Positions 44,903-55,184 of a DNA stretch of 64,000 nucleotides are shown here, piece after piece; the stretch's first letter is position 1, and every line of letters begins with the position of its first letter. Origin of the DNA: Sulfitobacter sp. EhC04 (GTDB lineage: Bacteria; Pseudomonadota; Alphaproteobacteria; Rhodobacterales; Rhodobacteraceae). The DNA lies in contig NZ_LXYI01000028.1 of the NCBI RefSeq assembly GCF_001650875.1, positions 22,153 to 86,152 on the forward strand. The letters run 5' to 3'. A program made the translations under genes and the position numbers. Under the pieces are notes generated by a model. The model had not been told where the DNA came from. It was given only the letters and a program-made list of their open reading frames with translations, and did not search any database.

Positions 44903-47230
44903 CTAAAGCTTCAATCGCCTCAGCCTGAGAGCGTTTGCGATGACCGAGACTGAAGAAAGGCTCATCGCGGCTGCGGCGATCATTGGTGACATTAATAGGC
45001 CGAAGACCGGGTAGAGGACCCCTGCCGCGATTGGAACACCGAGCGTGTTATAGGCAAACGCCCAGAACAGGTTCTGGCGAATGTTGCGGATCGTCGCCAC
45101 CGCCAGTGTCCGCGCCTTGACGATGCCGTTCAGATCCCCGCGCAACAGCGTGATGCCCGCACTTTCAACCGCCACGTCCGCGCCCGTACCCATGGCAAGG
45201 CCGACGTCCGCTGCGGCCAGGGCTGGTGCGTCGTTGACACCATCACCCGCCATCGCGACCTTTCTGCCTTCGGCGTGCAGCTCGTCCACCAGCGCCTTCT
45301 TATCTTCCGGCAGAACGCCGGCCCGAACCTCGTCGATTCCAAGCCGCTGCGCCACGGCCCTGGCGGTGCGTTCGTTGTCACCTGTCGCCATGATGATCCG
45401 CAGACCTGCCTCGTGCAGCACCTTGATGGCTTCGGCAGTCGACTCCTTGATCGGGTCGGCCACTGCGACGATGCCGGACAGCTTACCTTCAATGGCTACG
45501 AACATGGCAGTCTTACCCTCGGCCCGTAGAACATCTGCCGCTTCCTCCGCCGCAGATGTGTCGAGAGACATGTCGCGCATAATTGCGGTATTTCCAAGTG
45601 CGACAGCCCGCCCCAAGACAGTTCCGCGCACGCCTTTTCCGGTCACCGCCTCGAAGTTTTCGGCATTGCCGACCTTAATACCCTTCTCCTTCGCACCCTC
45701 CACGATGGCCTCCGCCAACGGGTGCTCCGAGCCTTTTTCCAGGGCGGCAGCTAGGGTTAGAATGGTTTCCTCGCTTTCGTCGCCCAGAGCGGCCACATCG
45801 GTCAGCTTCGGCTTCCCCTCGGTCAGGGTACCCGTCTTGTCCACGATCAGCGTATCGACCTTGGCCATGCGTTCCAGAGCTTCGGCGTCCTTGATCAGCA
45901 CACCCGCCTGTGCACCGCGCCCCGCGGCCGTCGTGATCGAAATCGGGGTCGCCAGACCCAGAGCACAGGGGCAGGCGATGATCAGCACCGACACCGCCGA
46001 GGCAATGGCAAAGACCAGAGCAGGTTCGGGTCCGAAGCTCAGCCACGCGACGAATGCGAGCAGCGCGATCAGGACAACGGTCGGCACGAAGTAGGATGAG
46101 ACCTTGTCGGCAAGACCCTGAATCGGCGCGCGGGACCTACGCGCGTTCGAAACCATCTCGACGATCTGGCTCAGCATCGTGTCGGCACCCACGCGCGCGG
46201 CCTCGATGACAAGGGATCCGTTCTTGTTGATCGTGCCGCCGGTGACGGTATCGCCGGGACCTTTTTCGACCGGCAGGGGTTCGCCGGTGATCATGCTCTC
46301 GTCGATGGACGACGTACCGTCCATGACCGTGGCGTCGACGGGGATCGCGTCGCCTGGGCGGACCCGCAGACGATCCCCCTCAACGATGTTTTCCAGCGGC
46401 GCGTCATACTCTGTGCCGTCGGGCAGGATACGTCGCGCGGTTTTCGGGGCCAGGTCGAGTAGTGCCCGAATGGCATCGCCGGTCCGTTCCCGCGCCCTCA
46501 GCTCCAGAACCTGCCCGACAAAAATCAGGGTGATGATGACAACGGCGGCCTCAAAGTAGGTGCCGACGCCCGCGCCCATCCGGTAGACCTCCGGAAACAC
46601 GCCCGGAAGGAACGTAGCCACCAGCGAATAGATGTAGGCCGCACCGACACCGATGGCGATCAGTGTCCACATGTTGGGCGAGCGGTTCATGATCGACGCC
46701 CATCCCCGCTCGAAGAAGGGTTTCGCCGCCCATAGGACGATTGGTGTCGCCAACGCGAACTCGACATAGGTCGCCAGTTGATGCCCGATCCAGTCTCGGA
46801 CGGGCAGACCGACCAACTCCCCCATGGTTAGGATGACCAGGGGAACGGCCGCGGCGGCACTGATCCACATGCGGCGGGTGAAGTCGGTCAGTTCCTGACT
46901 GGGTTCATCCGACGGTAACATCGGTTCCAGCGCCATGCCACAGATCGGGCAAGATCCGGGTTCATCACGTACGATATCAGGGTGCATCGGGCATGTATAC
47001 TGCGCGCCTGCTTGTGACGTCATGCGACGATCCGATGCCTTGCCAGAGGCGTAGTAAACTGGATCAGCCTTGAACTTGGTATGGCACTTGTCGGAGCAGA
47101 AATAGAAAATTTCACCGTCATAATCTGCACGGCGTGCGTCCGGAGAAATTGTGACGGACATGCCGCACACCGGATCCACGGCATGATCCGACGACCGCTC
47201 TGACGCATCCTTGCCTACTATCTGATCCAT
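44903..47230 (-). CDS. Cu(I) P1B-1 ATPase with YHS and HMBD N-terminus
   Basis: About 775 residues. The N-terminus carries a YHS-like site ([21 protein letters not shown]) and a heavy-metal-binding motif ([20 protein letters not shown]). The pump part has [27 protein letters not shown] and MSLSS, the Cu(I) signature. It differs from CopA (28268) by lacking HMA domains; similar pumps load periplasmic copper proteins. The ATG at 47230 has AAAGG upstream; a TTG at 47245 is less likely. Confidence 0.93.
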   Translation of the reverse strand: MDQIVGKDASERSSDHAVDPVCGMSVTISPDARRADYDGEIFYFCSDKCHTKFKADPVYYASGKASDRRMTSQAGAQYTCPMHPDIVRDEPGSCPICGMALEPMLPSDEPSQELTDFTRRMWISAAAAVPLVILTMGELVGLPVRDWIGHQLATYVEFALATPIVLWAAKPFFERGWASIMNRSPNMWTLIAIGVGAAYIYSLVATFLPGVFPEVYRMGAGVGTYFEAAVVIITLIFVGQVLELRARERTGDAIRALLDLAPKTARRILPDGTEYDAPLENIVEGDRLRVRPGDAIPVDATVMDGTSSIDESMITGEPLPVEKGPGDTVTGGTINKNGSLVIEAARVGADTMLSQIVEMVSNARRSRAPIQGLADKVSSYFVPTVVLIALLAFVAWLSFGPEPALVFAIASAVSVLIIACPCALGLATPISITTAAGRGAQAGVLIKDAEALERMAKVDTLIVDKTGTLTEGKPKLTDVAALGDESEETILTLAAALEKGSEHPLAEAIVEGAKEKGIKVGNAENFEAVTGKGVRGTVLGRAVALGNTAIMRDMSLDTSAAEEAADVLRAEGKTAMFVAIEGKLSGIVAVADPIKESTAEAIKVLHEAGLRIIMATGDNERTARAVAQRLGIDEVRAGVLPEDKKALVDELHAEGRKVAMAGDGVNDAPALAAADVGLAMGTGADVAVESAGITLLRGDLNGIVKARTLAVATIRNIRQNLFWAFAYNTLGVPIAAGVLYPVFGLLMSPMIAAAAMSLSSVSVIANALRLRRLKL

Positions 47231-47262
47231 TTCCCAGCCTTTCAAAAACTACACTGGGACCG

Positions 47263-47293
47263 CAAATAGTGCTTCCCGTAGATGGAAGGTCAA
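47263..47293 (-). promoter_or_regulatory. CueR-type promoter of the second Cu(I) ATPase
   Basis: Minus strand: -35 TTGACC, 19-base spacer TTCCATCTACGGGAAGCAC, -10 TATTTG. Dyad CCTTCC..GGAAGC. Located about 33 bases before the start codon. Confidence 0.85.
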
Positions 47294-47385
47294 GTCCAAT
47301 CGCCTCGCTGTCGCGCCCGAACAGTTCAGAGGAGGTACAGTGCTGATTGTGATGGCCTTAATCACAGAACATCCCAAGAAACTTC

Positions 47386-47416
47386 TTGAACCTCTAGCAA
47401 CTGAAGCTCCTATCTT
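47386..47416 (+). promoter_or_regulatory. MerR box 1 (promoter of the Zn/Cd ATPase)
   Basis: -35 TTGAAC, 19-base spacer CTCTAGCAACTGAAGCTCC, -10 TATCTT. Shares its layout and dyad with five other promoters around the MerR gene at 58201. Confidence 0.82.
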
Positions 47417-47446
47417 TGGCTCAACGCTTATTCTCAGAGGTTTCCC

Positions 47447-49798
47447 ATGTCCCACGACGGTCCAGACACGCATCCGCACGGTCATCAGGATGATCGCAAA
47501 GACACAAAGGCTTGCTGTGGCCAGACGGCCGAAGACACCGCGCAGGTGGCAGCACCTCCACCATCCTCCGGACGCAGTTTTCGCGTTAACGGGCTGGATT
47601 GTGCGGAAGAGGTCGCGATCCTGAACAAGGTCGTCGGGCCGGAAGTCGGCGGCAGCGAGCATCTGGCCTTCGATGTGATCAACGGGCGCATGACCATCCT
47701 CAAAAGCGCCAAACCGCTCAGCGACGATAAGATCATCAAGATCGTCGGCTCGACCGGTATGAGCGCGAAGATGTGGGATGCCGAAAGCGCCGAAGCGGAT
47801 CAGGCGGCGCATTTCGCACGTCAACGCCTCTTCACCGGACTCAGCGGCGGCTTCTGGGCCGCGGGGTTCCTTTACCACATCGTCGAGACGGGGGCGGGCG
47901 GCGCGCTGCGGCTCTTCTCCGGTCATGGCGAGACGTCTATGCCTCTGGTCGAGATGGGGCTGTTCATGCTGGCGGTGGTGTTCGGAGCCTGGCTGGTCGC
48001 CCCCAAAGCATGGTCCGCCGCGCGTAGATTGTCGCCTGACATGAACCTCCTGATGATCGTTGCCGTAGCCGGTGCGATCGGGCTGGGCGACTTTTTCGAG
48101 GCGGCGACGGTCGCATTCTTCTTTGCTCTGTCCCTCGCTCTCGAATCCTGGAGCGTGGGGCGTGCGCGCAACGCGGTCTCGGCCCTGTTGGACCTGGCAC
48201 CACCCACGGCGCGCGTCATTCGCGCCGACGGATCGGAGACCGATGTTCCTGCGGCTCAGGTTGCGATCGGTGACCGCTTCGTAGTGCGCGGCGGAGACCG
48301 CATCCCGCTCGACGGAGAGGTGACCGAGGGTCGCGGCGATGTCGATCAGGCTCCGATTACAGGGGAAAGCGCACTGGTCGCCAAGGAAACTGGCGACGAA
48401 GTCTATGCAGGGACGATCAACGGTGATGGCACGCTGACGGTCAGGGCCACCAAGGCCGCAGGCGATACCGTGCTATCGAAAATCATCCGCATGGTAGGCG
48501 ATGCGCATTCGCGCCGGGCCGAGGTGGAGCAATGGGTCACGAAATTCGCCCGCATCTACACGCCCATCGTGATGGCGCTGGCGATTCTAATCGCCGTCGT
48601 TCCGCCGCTGCTGTTCGCGGGGGCATGGAATTACTGGTTCTACAATGCGCTGGTTCTTCTGGTAATCGCTTGCCCCTGTGCGCTCGTGATTTCTACGCCG
48701 GTCTCCATCGTCGCTTCGCTCGCGGCCTCGGCACGCAATGGCGTGCTGATCAAGGGCGGTGCCTATGTGGAGGCTCCGTCACGCCTGACAGCTCTGGCAA
48801 TGGACAAGACCGGGACGATCACCATGGGAGAACCGGAGGTCGCGGGCCTGCATCCTTTAGGCGGCACGGTCGAACGCGACCTTCTGAGCGCCGCTGTCGC
48901 GTTGGAAGCCCGCTCTTCGCATCCTCTGGCGCGGGCCATCCTGGCGCGCGGCGAACGCGACGGGTTGAAGCAGTCGGCGGCTACCGACACCAAAACGGTG
49001 CCGGGCCGCGGTGTCGAGGGAACCTGGGAGGGTCAGCCCGTCTGGCTCGGCTCGGATCGATTTGCGACCGAGAAGGGGCTTGGCGAAGCGATCCCCCGCG
49101 ACCTGCTGGAACGGATCGAAGGGGCTGGCAGCACACTCGTTGCCGTAGGCTCCGCGGACCGCCTGCTGGGCCTGATCGAACTGCGCGACCGCATCCGCCC
49201 GGATGCGAAGGTGGTCGTGGCACGCCTGCATGCCCAGGGCGTAAAAAAGATCATCATGCTGACCGGCGACAATGAACGCACGGCGCGCGCCGTGGCGGCG
49301 GAAGTCGGCATTGACGAGGTGCGCGCGGAACTGCTGCCCGAAGACAAAGTGACGGCAATCGAGGAACTCGTTGCCAACTATGATGTCGTGGCAATGATTG
49401 GCGACGGTGTGAACGATGCACCTGCCATGGCGCGGGCGCATTTCGCCATCGCCATGGGTGCGGTCGGATCGGATGCCGCCATTGAGACCGCCGATATCGC
49501 GCTGATGACGGACGACATCGCCAAGGTGCCATGGCTGATCGGGCATTCGCGCCGCACCATGAACGTCATCCATCAGAACATCGCAATTGCGCTTGCGACG
49601 AAGGCGCTGTTCGTCGGGCTGACAGCGTTCGGCATGGCAACAATGTGGGGTGCCATCGCTGCGGATGTCGGCGTTTCGCTACTGGTAGTCGCCAACGCGC
49701 TCAGGCTGCTCCGGGCCAAGAAGGACCGGCCGGACGGGTCCGGGGGAGAGCAAGTGGGAGAGAAGATGGCGCAGGGAGCCCTAGCCCACGGCCATTGA
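47447..49798 (+). CDS. Zn/Cd/Pb-exporting P1B-2 ATPase
   Basis: 783 residues. A His-rich start (THPHGHQDD) and CCGQ lead into a degenerate HMA domain (VNGLDCAEEVAILNKVV). The pump core has [29 protein letters not shown], Lys in helix 7 (IALATKALFV) and Asp in helix 8 (IAADVGVSLLVVANALR), all of the divalent P1B-2 class (ZntA/CadA). It exports Zn, Cd or Pb. Under MerR box 1, followed 58 bases later by an L,D-transpeptidase. Confidence 0.94.
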   Translation: MSHDGPDTHPHGHQDDRKDTKACCGQTAEDTAQVAAPPPSSGRSFRVNGLDCAEEVAILNKVVGPEVGGSEHLAFDVINGRMTILKSAKPLSDDKIIKIVGSTGMSAKMWDAESAEADQAAHFARQRLFTGLSGGFWAAGFLYHIVETGAGGALRLFSGHGETSMPLVEMGLFMLAVVFGAWLVAPKAWSAARRLSPDMNLLMIVAVAGAIGLGDFFEAATVAFFFALSLALESWSVGRARNAVSALLDLAPPTARVIRADGSETDVPAAQVAIGDRFVVRGGDRIPLDGEVTEGRGDVDQAPITGESALVAKETGDEVYAGTINGDGTLTVRATKAAGDTVLSKIIRMVGDAHSRRAEVEQWVTKFARIYTPIVMALAILIAVVPPLLFAGAWNYWFYNALVLLVIACPCALVISTPVSIVASLAASARNGVLIKGGAYVEAPSRLTALAMDKTGTITMGEPEVAGLHPLGGTVERDLLSAAVALEARSSHPLARAILARGERDGLKQSAATDTKTVPGRGVEGTWEGQPVWLGSDRFATEKGLGEAIPRDLLERIEGAGSTLVAVGSADRLLGLIELRDRIRPDAKVVVARLHAQGVKKIIMLTGDNERTARAVAAEVGIDEVRAELLPEDKVTAIEELVANYDVVAMIGDGVNDAPAMARAHFAIAMGAVGSDAAIETADIALMTDDIAKVPWLIGHSRRTMNVIHQNIAIALATKALFVGLTAFGMATMWGAIAADVGVSLLVVANALRLLRAKKDRPDGSGGEQVGEKMAQGALAHGH

Positions 49799-49856
49799 TT
49801 GATCAGGCATACCGATACCGATATGAGTGGACAGGTAAAAAGATCGAGCGGACGAC

Positions 49857-50360
49857 ATGATGAAAACGACACGACGAACGGCACTCTTGGGCGGACTTGC
49901 ACTTGGCCTTGCAGGGTGCGCCAGCAAATTCCGAACCTACGAGGGGCCCGAGGTCACCCGGTTGCAGATGTTCAAAGGTGACCGGAACCTGTTCCTGTTC
50001 GACAATACCTCGGTCCTGAAAGCCTACAGGATAGACCTCGGTTTCGCGCCCGAGGGGCCCAAGCGGTTCGAGGGTGACGGGAAAACGCCCGAAGGGGCTT
50101 ATACCGTCGACCGACGCAATCCCGACAGTCTGTTCCATCTCTCCATCGGAATCTCTTATCCGAACGAGGCCGATATCGCCTTCGCCGCTGCACAGGGACG
50201 TGAGCCAGGCGGCGACATTTTCATCCATGGCGGGCCACGACCCGGGATCGACGCGATCAAGCCAGACTGGACGGCGGGTTGCATCGCGGTGTCGGACCGC
50301 GAAATTGAGGATATCTACGCGATGGTGCGGGACGGGACGCCAATCGACATATTCGCCTAG
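49857..50360 (+). CDS. L,D-transpeptidase lipoprotein (YkuD family, 1)
   Basis: 167 residues. Lipoprotein signal with lipobox LAGC (Cys21). The YkuD domain has His124 (FIHGGPRPG) and catalytic Cys142 (DWTAGCIAVSDREI). L,D-transpeptidases form 3-3 cross-links in peptidoglycan or attach proteins to it. It lies in the transcript of the Zn/Cd ATPase and is convergent with the 54-residue membrane protein gene. It is more distant from the other two LDTs (62094, 63058) than these are from each other. Confidence 0.9.
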   Translation: MMKTTRRTALLGGLALGLAGCASKFRTYEGPEVTRLQMFKGDRNLFLFDNTSVLKAYRIDLGFAPEGPKRFEGDGKTPEGAYTVDRRNPDSLFHLSIGISYPNEADIAFAAAQGREPGGDIFIHGGPRPGIDAIKPDWTAGCIAVSDREIEDIYAMVRDGTPIDIFA

Positions 50361-50385
50361 CGCCTATCCGGCCTTGGACGGCGGT

Positions 50386-50550
50386 TCATAGAACCCGTGC
50401 AAGAACGATCGAGGCGAACAACGCCAGGAGTCCGAATGCGATCGCGGAACTTGCCGCGTACTGGGCGATGTCCAGCCTGTTGCCGCCACGCTTCTTGGCG
50501 AGATATCCGCCCCATGCGGCGAAGGCCAATGCTCCGAAGATCACGATCAC
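50386..50550 (-). CDS. 54-residue membrane protein coupled to lnt
   Basis: GTG start overlapping the lnt stop (GTGA) with AAAGGAAAAGG upstream. Two hydrophobic helices (IVIFGALAFAAWGGYLA and AASSAIAFGLLALFASIVL) separated by KKRGGNRLD. No family recognised. Last gene of the long minus-strand operon. Confidence 0.65.
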   Translation of the reverse strand: MIVIFGALAFAAWGGYLAKKRGGNRLDIAQYAASSAIAFGLLALFASIVLARVL

Positions 50551-52082
50551 GGTGCCTTTTCCTTTCCAATAGTCAACCCAATGGCACCCGCGATGCACGC
50601 TGCCAAAACGAGCAGGAACATCATCTGCCCGTATTTCGCGAATGACGTGGCCGGGAGCGCAGCTGGCAAGCGGGCGTCCAAGAAGCCGGTCTCATCCAGC
50701 CCAAGGCGGGCGACGATGCGGCCGTACCCATCGATAACTGCTGAAATGCCCGTGTTGGCCGCGCGAACCATCGGCAGCCCCTCTTCGACCGCGCGCATCC
50801 TGGCAGAGGCCAGATGTTGCCGGGGACCGAGAGACGCACCGAACCAAGCGTCATTGGTGGCGTTGAATATCCAGTCCGGACGCGAAGCGGCGTCTACGAC
50901 ACGTCCCGGAAAAATCGCCTCGTAGCAGATCGAAAGGCCGACCGGAGATAAACCGGGTAGCTCAACGGTCTGAGGGCCGGGACCGGGAGTGAAGTCCCCA
51001 AGCCCAATTGTCAGTCGCTGGAGCGGAAGAAAACCCCGCAGGGGAACGTATTCCCCGAACGGCACGAGATGATGCTTGGCGTATCTCGTGACGATCCGTC
51101 CGGTCTGATCGACCGCGAGGATCGAATTTCTATAGCGTGTGCCAGTGCCGGCCGACTCGCGCGTCTGCGCACCGGTCAGAAGAACACGGCCCTCAGGCAG
51201 ACGTTCGGCAATTTGATCCAACATTTCAGGATTCTCATCAAGATAACCGGGAAATGCACTTTCAGGCCAGAGAAGGACATCGAAGCTGCCAGACTGCGCG
51301 GACAGGTCCAGATAGCGGGATATGTTCCGGTCGCGGAACGCGGGGTCCCATTTCTCCGTCTGAAGAATGTTTCCCTGAACGGTCCTGACGGTTGTGTCTG
51401 TTGGCGGTGTGGTGGCCATAAGGCGAACCGTACCGAGGGTTCCGGCACCCCCCACCACCGACATGAAAACAAATGCGGCGAACGCATTTTGCCGACGATT
51501 CCGCATGAGGAGCGTTACGGGCAGGACCGACAGCAGAACTGTGAGGAGGCCAAGTCCGTAGCTGCCAACCCATGCGGCCATTTGGCGTGGAATATCGTAG
51601 TCGGCCCACGTGTAGGCAATAAGGTTCCAGGGGAAGCCTGTCAGCATGGTGCCGCGCAGCCATTCCGAAACCGACCAGCAGACCGCGAAGATCAATGCGC
51701 CGGAGACATCTTTCGTCCTGCTCCATGCGAACGCTGCCATTGCCGCCGCTGGGAACAGCGCAAGGCCGGCGGCCAGTCCAGCCACCGCAGGAACGGCCAT
51801 CCAGGCGAGCCGCTCCGGGTCGACGAAAAAGCTCTCCGCGATCCAGGACAATCCGAACAGGAAGTAGCCAACGCCGAACGCCCATCCGGCAAGTCCGGCC
51901 CGCATGCGGCTCTCTCCGACCGTGAGGAGATACAGCGCGCCAAACGCGACGGGCAAAAGCACCGGCATCGAGAATGGTGGCAGAGCGAGAACCGCCAAAG
52001 CGCCGAGGCCGAATGCACAGAATGTGAGGATGATACCTGACATTCCGGAAATGCGGAGAACAGTGATGCCGATTGAAATCAC
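50547..52082 (-). CDS. lnt: Apolipoprotein N-acyltransferase
   Basis: 511 residues: N-terminal membrane domain (about six helices) and a nitrilase-type domain with the catalytic triad Glu274 (LLWPESAFPG), Lys336 (RYAKHHLVPFGEY) and Cys386 (LSICYEAIFPG). It adds the third acyl chain to lipoproteins. Lnt is normally a chromosomal housekeeping gene; here it lies beside lspA in a metal operon, so it is probably an extra, accessory copy. Confidence 0.94.
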   Translation of the reverse strand: MISIGITVLRISGMSGIILTFCAFGLGALAVLALPPFSMPVLLPVAFGALYLLTVGESRMRAGLAGWAFGVGYFLFGLSWIAESFFVDPERLAWMAVPAVAGLAAGLALFPAAAMAAFAWSRTKDVSGALIFAVCWSVSEWLRGTMLTGFPWNLIAYTWADYDIPRQMAAWVGSYGLGLLTVLLSVLPVTLLMRNRRQNAFAAFVFMSVVGGAGTLGTVRLMATTPPTDTTVRTVQGNILQTEKWDPAFRDRNISRYLDLSAQSGSFDVLLWPESAFPGYLDENPEMLDQIAERLPEGRVLLTGAQTRESAGTGTRYRNSILAVDQTGRIVTRYAKHHLVPFGEYVPLRGFLPLQRLTIGLGDFTPGPGPQTVELPGLSPVGLSICYEAIFPGRVVDAASRPDWIFNATNDAWFGASLGPRQHLASARMRAVEEGLPMVRAANTGISAVIDGYGRIVARLGLDETGFLDARLPAALPATSFAKYGQMMFLLVLAACIAGAIGLTIGKEKAP

Positions 52083-52088
52083 CGAGAT

Positions 52089-52565
52089 CTATCTTGAGGT
52101 TTCGGACGCAGCGACCTTTTCGCGCCCCGAGAAGATCAGCAAAATCCCGACGCCGCAGACCACGAAGACATCCGCAAGGTTGAACGCTGGCCAATGCGCC
52201 GTTCCGAGATAGAAATCCAGAAAATCGGTCACCCCTCCAAAGCGAAGACGGTCCACGATATTCCCAAGAGCGCCGCCGATCACCATGCCGTAGGCAACCG
52301 CCTCGGCTGCCTGCGTTGCCCGGATCAGTGAAACGACGAGGAACAGAACGACGGCGGTGGCGACCAATGCAAGGACCCACCACGGCACATTTTGAAAGAA
52401 CCCAAAGGTCACGCCGTAGTTGCGGTGGAAGATCAGGTTAAAGCCGGGGAATACAGCGACGCCGGTGGCGAGCGCTTCTGCGTTCGCAAGCACGAACGCC
52501 TTCGATGCCTGATCGGCGGCGAGCGCCGCGACAGCTGTACAAATGCCGATGGAACGAGTTGCCAT
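52089..52565 (-). CDS. lspA: Signal peptidase II (prolipoprotein peptidase)
   Basis: 158 residues, four membrane helices, catalytic aspartates Asp105 (GNIVDRLRFGGVTDF) and Asp132 (FNLADVFV), and the N-terminal D-Q-A-S-K motif (AADQASKAFV). It cleaves lipoprotein signal peptides. It lies 6 bases before lnt. Together they could process lipoproteins of the same regulon (49857 and 62705). Confidence 0.95.
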   Translation of the reverse strand: MATRSIGICTAVAALAADQASKAFVLANAEALATGVAVFPGFNLIFHRNYGVTFGFFQNVPWWVLALVATAVVLFLVVSLIRATQAAEAVAYGMVIGGALGNIVDRLRFGGVTDFLDFYLGTAHWPAFNLADVFVVCGVGILLIFSGREKVAASETSR

Positions 52566-52568
52566 GGA

Positions 52569-53360
52569 TCACCCCAACCAGACATCGAGGAACAGCATGA
52601 CGACGAGCCCGATCGCGAGCCCGGTCGTCGCCTGCTTCTGGTGGCCGCTGCGATGGGTTTCCGGGATGATCTCGTGACTGATGACGTAAAGCATCGCACC
52701 CGCCGCAAAAGCCAGACCCCAGGGCAGGAGAGGCTGCGCCACGACGATCACCGCGGCACCGAGAAAACCTGTGACGGGTTCGACCAGACCGGTCAGTGCC
52801 GCAATGCCAAAGGCGCGGCCCGCCGAGTATCGCTCGCCCAGTAGGGCGACTGCAACAGCCAGCCCTTCAGGCGCATTCTGCAATCCGATCCCGAGAGCGA
52901 CGGGAAATCCGCCTGTAAAACCATCAGCTCCGAACGCAACGCCGACGGCCAAACCCTCCGGCGCATTGTGGATCGTGATGGCGATGATGAAGAGCCAGAC
53001 ACGGCGCAGCGAGACCGCCTCCGGGCCTTCGCGCCCGCTGCTGAAATGCTCATGCGGGATCATTTCGTTCATCATGGCGACCGCGCCCATGCCCATCAGG
53101 ATCGCAGCACAGACGATCAGCGCCGGTATCGCGCCATCCCCGTATCGGCCCTCCGCTGCGTCGAGTGCCGGTATAATGAGAGAAAAGAAAGACGCGGCAA
53201 GCATGACCCCGGCGGCAAAGCCGAGCGAAATATCGCGCCATTTGCGTGAAGGGGTCTTGCCGAGAAGCACGGGCGTCGCCCCGACGGCGGTCATGAGACC
53301 GGCGGCCAGGCTGCCTAGAAAGCCCAGTGCGACTGGTGAGAGTGTTGTGATTTGCTCCAC
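52569..53360 (-). CDS. ZIP family metal transporter
   Basis: 263 residues with eight membrane helices. Metal-binding helices show HNAPEGLAVGVAFG and NAPEGLAVAVALLGE. The loop before them is rich in His/Glu (MIPHEHFSSGREG). ZIP proteins move Zn, Fe or other divalent ions toward the cytoplasm, but bacterial relatives differ in direction and specificity. Sits between the DUF411 and lspA genes with gaps of 1 and 3 bases. Confidence 0.92.
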   Translation of the reverse strand: MEQITTLSPVALGFLGSLAAGLMTAVGATPVLLGKTPSRKWRDISLGFAAGVMLAASFFSLIIPALDAAEGRYGDGAIPALIVCAAILMGMGAVAMMNEMIPHEHFSSGREGPEAVSLRRVWLFIIAITIHNAPEGLAVGVAFGADGFTGGFPVALGIGLQNAPEGLAVAVALLGERYSAGRAFGIAALTGLVEPVTGFLGAAVIVVAQPLLPWGLAFAAGAMLYVISHEIIPETHRSGHQKQATTGLAIGLVVMLFLDVWLG

Positions 53361-53361
53361 T

Positions 53362-53814
53362 TTAACTCGCCGGATAGGACGAAAAGATCTCAGTGGAGCC
53401 GTCGGATTTCACCAGAAAGACATCGTAGGCTTCGGCAGCGTCGCCGAAATCCATGCCGGGCGAGCCGATGGGCATGCCGGGCACGGCCAGGCCTATGGCA
53501 TCGGGACGTTCTTCAAGCAGTCGAGTAATATCGGCTGGCGGAACGTGACCCTCGATGGTGTAGCCTTCGACGGTCGCCGTGTGACAGGAGAACATATCGA
53601 CGGGAATACCGCGATCCATCTTCAGACGGATCAACGCCCCGCCCATATTCTCACCTTCAGGGGCAAAATCGGCCTCGGACAGCTTTTCCATCCAGGCAAG
53701 GCAACAACCGCAGCCGCGCGTCTTTCCGACGTGGATAGCGGTCTGGGCGGTCACGGCCGTCGCGGCAACAATCATGAGGGTCGCAGCCGCCAAGGTTTGA
53801 AACCTGTTTTTCAT
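53362..53814 (-). CDS. DUF411 periplasmic metal-binding protein (copy 2)
   Basis: 150 residues with signal peptide (1-23) and the cysteine site GCGCCLAWMEKL (Cys35, Cys37, Cys38), then DMFSCHTATVEGYTIEGHVP. The ATG at 53814 has CAGGA upstream and gives the right signal peptide; an ATG at 53838 overlaps the previous gene. Compare copy 1 at 20237, which belongs to the CueR-linked operon. Confidence 0.88.
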   Translation of the reverse strand: MKNRFQTLAAATLMIVAATAVTAQTAIHVGKTRGCGCCLAWMEKLSEADFAPEGENMGGALIRLKMDRGIPVDMFSCHTATVEGYTIEGHVPPADITRLLEERPDAIGLAVPGMPIGSPGMDFGDAAEAYDVFLVKSDGSTEIFSSYPAS

Positions 53815-53834
53815 CGTAATTCCTGTCAAATTAG

Positions 53835-55184
53835 TCATGTGTCTTCGCGAAGAACGGTCACGAACCGTGTGCGCGTCGCTTCAAGGATTTCAGTGGCGTC
53901 CGCAGTGTCGAAATTTTCCACAGAGGCGAGCAATTCCTCCCCGAGCGGATCGATAGGTCGGCCGTCCACGCGCACTTCGTAGTGAAGGTTCGGAGCTGTC
54001 GCCGTGCCTGTCTCACCGACCTGGCCAATCGTTTCGCCCGCGACCACGCGGTTTCCGACGGCCAGACCCTCCGGCACAGCGCTGAGGTGCGCATAGCGGG
54101 TCATTGTGTCTGACCCGTGCGCGATCTCGACCACCCGGCCATACCCGCTCCGCCATCCGATGAAGGAGACCCGTCCGGGTGCGGTCGCTGCAATCGGTGT
54201 CCCCGCAGCGGCGGCATAATCGACACCTGTGTGCATCCGCAGATTGCCGTAGATCGGATGCTTGCGCTGCCCGAAGACCGACGACAGTCGTGCGCCTTCC
54301 ACCGGCGGCGCGACCGTCCGCAGGATTTCATCATTCAAATAGACCGTTGCCCGCCCGCTGTCTTCGGCTGACCAGAGGATTTCGAAGCGGTCGTCGGCCA
54401 GATCGAGGGCCGCATAGGAGATTGACGGTTGACCGACCTCTGAACCATCGCGAAGGACGGTCTGACCCCAAAGAATATTCAGGGTCTCTCCGCCTTGAAG
54501 ATCCCTGCGAAAGTCGACCGTTTCCCCGAGGATTTGTGCGAGATCGACGGCAAAACGGGCCGGGACGCCTGCTCGATCCAGCGAAGCGTAGATCGACCCG
54601 TTTACCAGCAGCTGGCTCGCACGCTCGACTGTCAACGCGCTCGGCGTTACCGTCCGACTCGCAATGGTGTCGTCCAGGGTGACTTCGATCCGCACACCGT
54701 CAACGACAGCCAACGTCACAACGGATGGCGTGCCGTCCGGGCGAAAGTCGACGCTCGGACGATGGCCCGGTCGAAGGCGGCGCAGGTCGTATTCAACCGT
54801 CAGTGCCAGTGCGACTTCGGTCCGTGTTTGCGCATCCATGTCCGCGAGAGAGAGAAGCACGTCCAATGTGTCACCCGCCTCGACCGTCGCCTCCCAAGGC
54901 GGCGTGGCGAGGGCCTGAACAAGCGCCATCAGATTATCTGGCTCGGCCCGTTCCAGTGCGGGAAACTCAGGCGGCTGAAAAGCGGCCGGAAGCATATTCG
55001 GCATCGTCTCGCCAGATGCGTTGACGCCTGGTCCATCGAGAGGTTCGGGTGGACTGTCCAAGGCTTCCGGAGCCTCGGAAAAGATGTACTCGGGCGGCGC
55101 CTCCAGGATCAAAGCCCGGCTCGCTATCGTGCTGACCGCTGCCGCGGCCATTGTCGTTCCCAGAACGATATGTCTCAGTTTCAA
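53835..55184 (-). CDS. M23 (LytM) family metallopeptidase
   Basis: 449 residues: N-terminal membrane anchor or signal (about 8-28), a LysM/OapA-like stretch (VEAGDTLDVLLSLADMD), and a C-terminal M23 domain with HTGVDYAAAAGTPI, the YAHLSAVPEG motif and NLHYEVRVDGRPIDPL, which hold the zinc ligands. It should cut peptide cross-links or glycine-type bridges in peptidoglycan. In this operon it supplies the cleavage activity beside three L,D-transpeptidases in the same regulon. Confidence 0.92.
   Translation of the reverse strand: MKLRHIVLGTTMAAAAVSTIASRALILEAPPEYIFSEAPEALDSPPEPLDGPGVNASGETMPNMLPAAFQPPEFPALERAEPDNLMALVQALATPPWEATVEAGDTLDVLLSLADMDAQTRTEVALALTVEYDLRRLRPGHRPSVDFRPDGTPSVVTLAVVDGVRIEVTLDDTIASRTVTPSALTVERASQLLVNGSIYASLDRAGVPARFAVDLAQILGETVDFRRDLQGGETLNILWGQTVLRDGSEVGQPSISYAALDLADDRFEILWSAEDSGRATVYLNDEILRTVAPPVEGARLSSVFGQRKHPIYGNLRMHTGVDYAAAAGTPIAATAPGRVSFIGWRSGYGRVVEIAHGSDTMTRYAHLSAVPEGLAVGNRVVAGETIGQVGETGTATAPNLHYEVRVDGRPIDPLGEELLASVENFDTADATEILEATRTRFVTVLREDT

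Noticed and set aside
45081..46094. 337-codon plus-strand frame across the second Cu(I) ATPase
   Set aside because: Antisense shadow of a P-type ATPase with intact motifs; product is Ser/Ala/Pro-rich with no recognisable domain.
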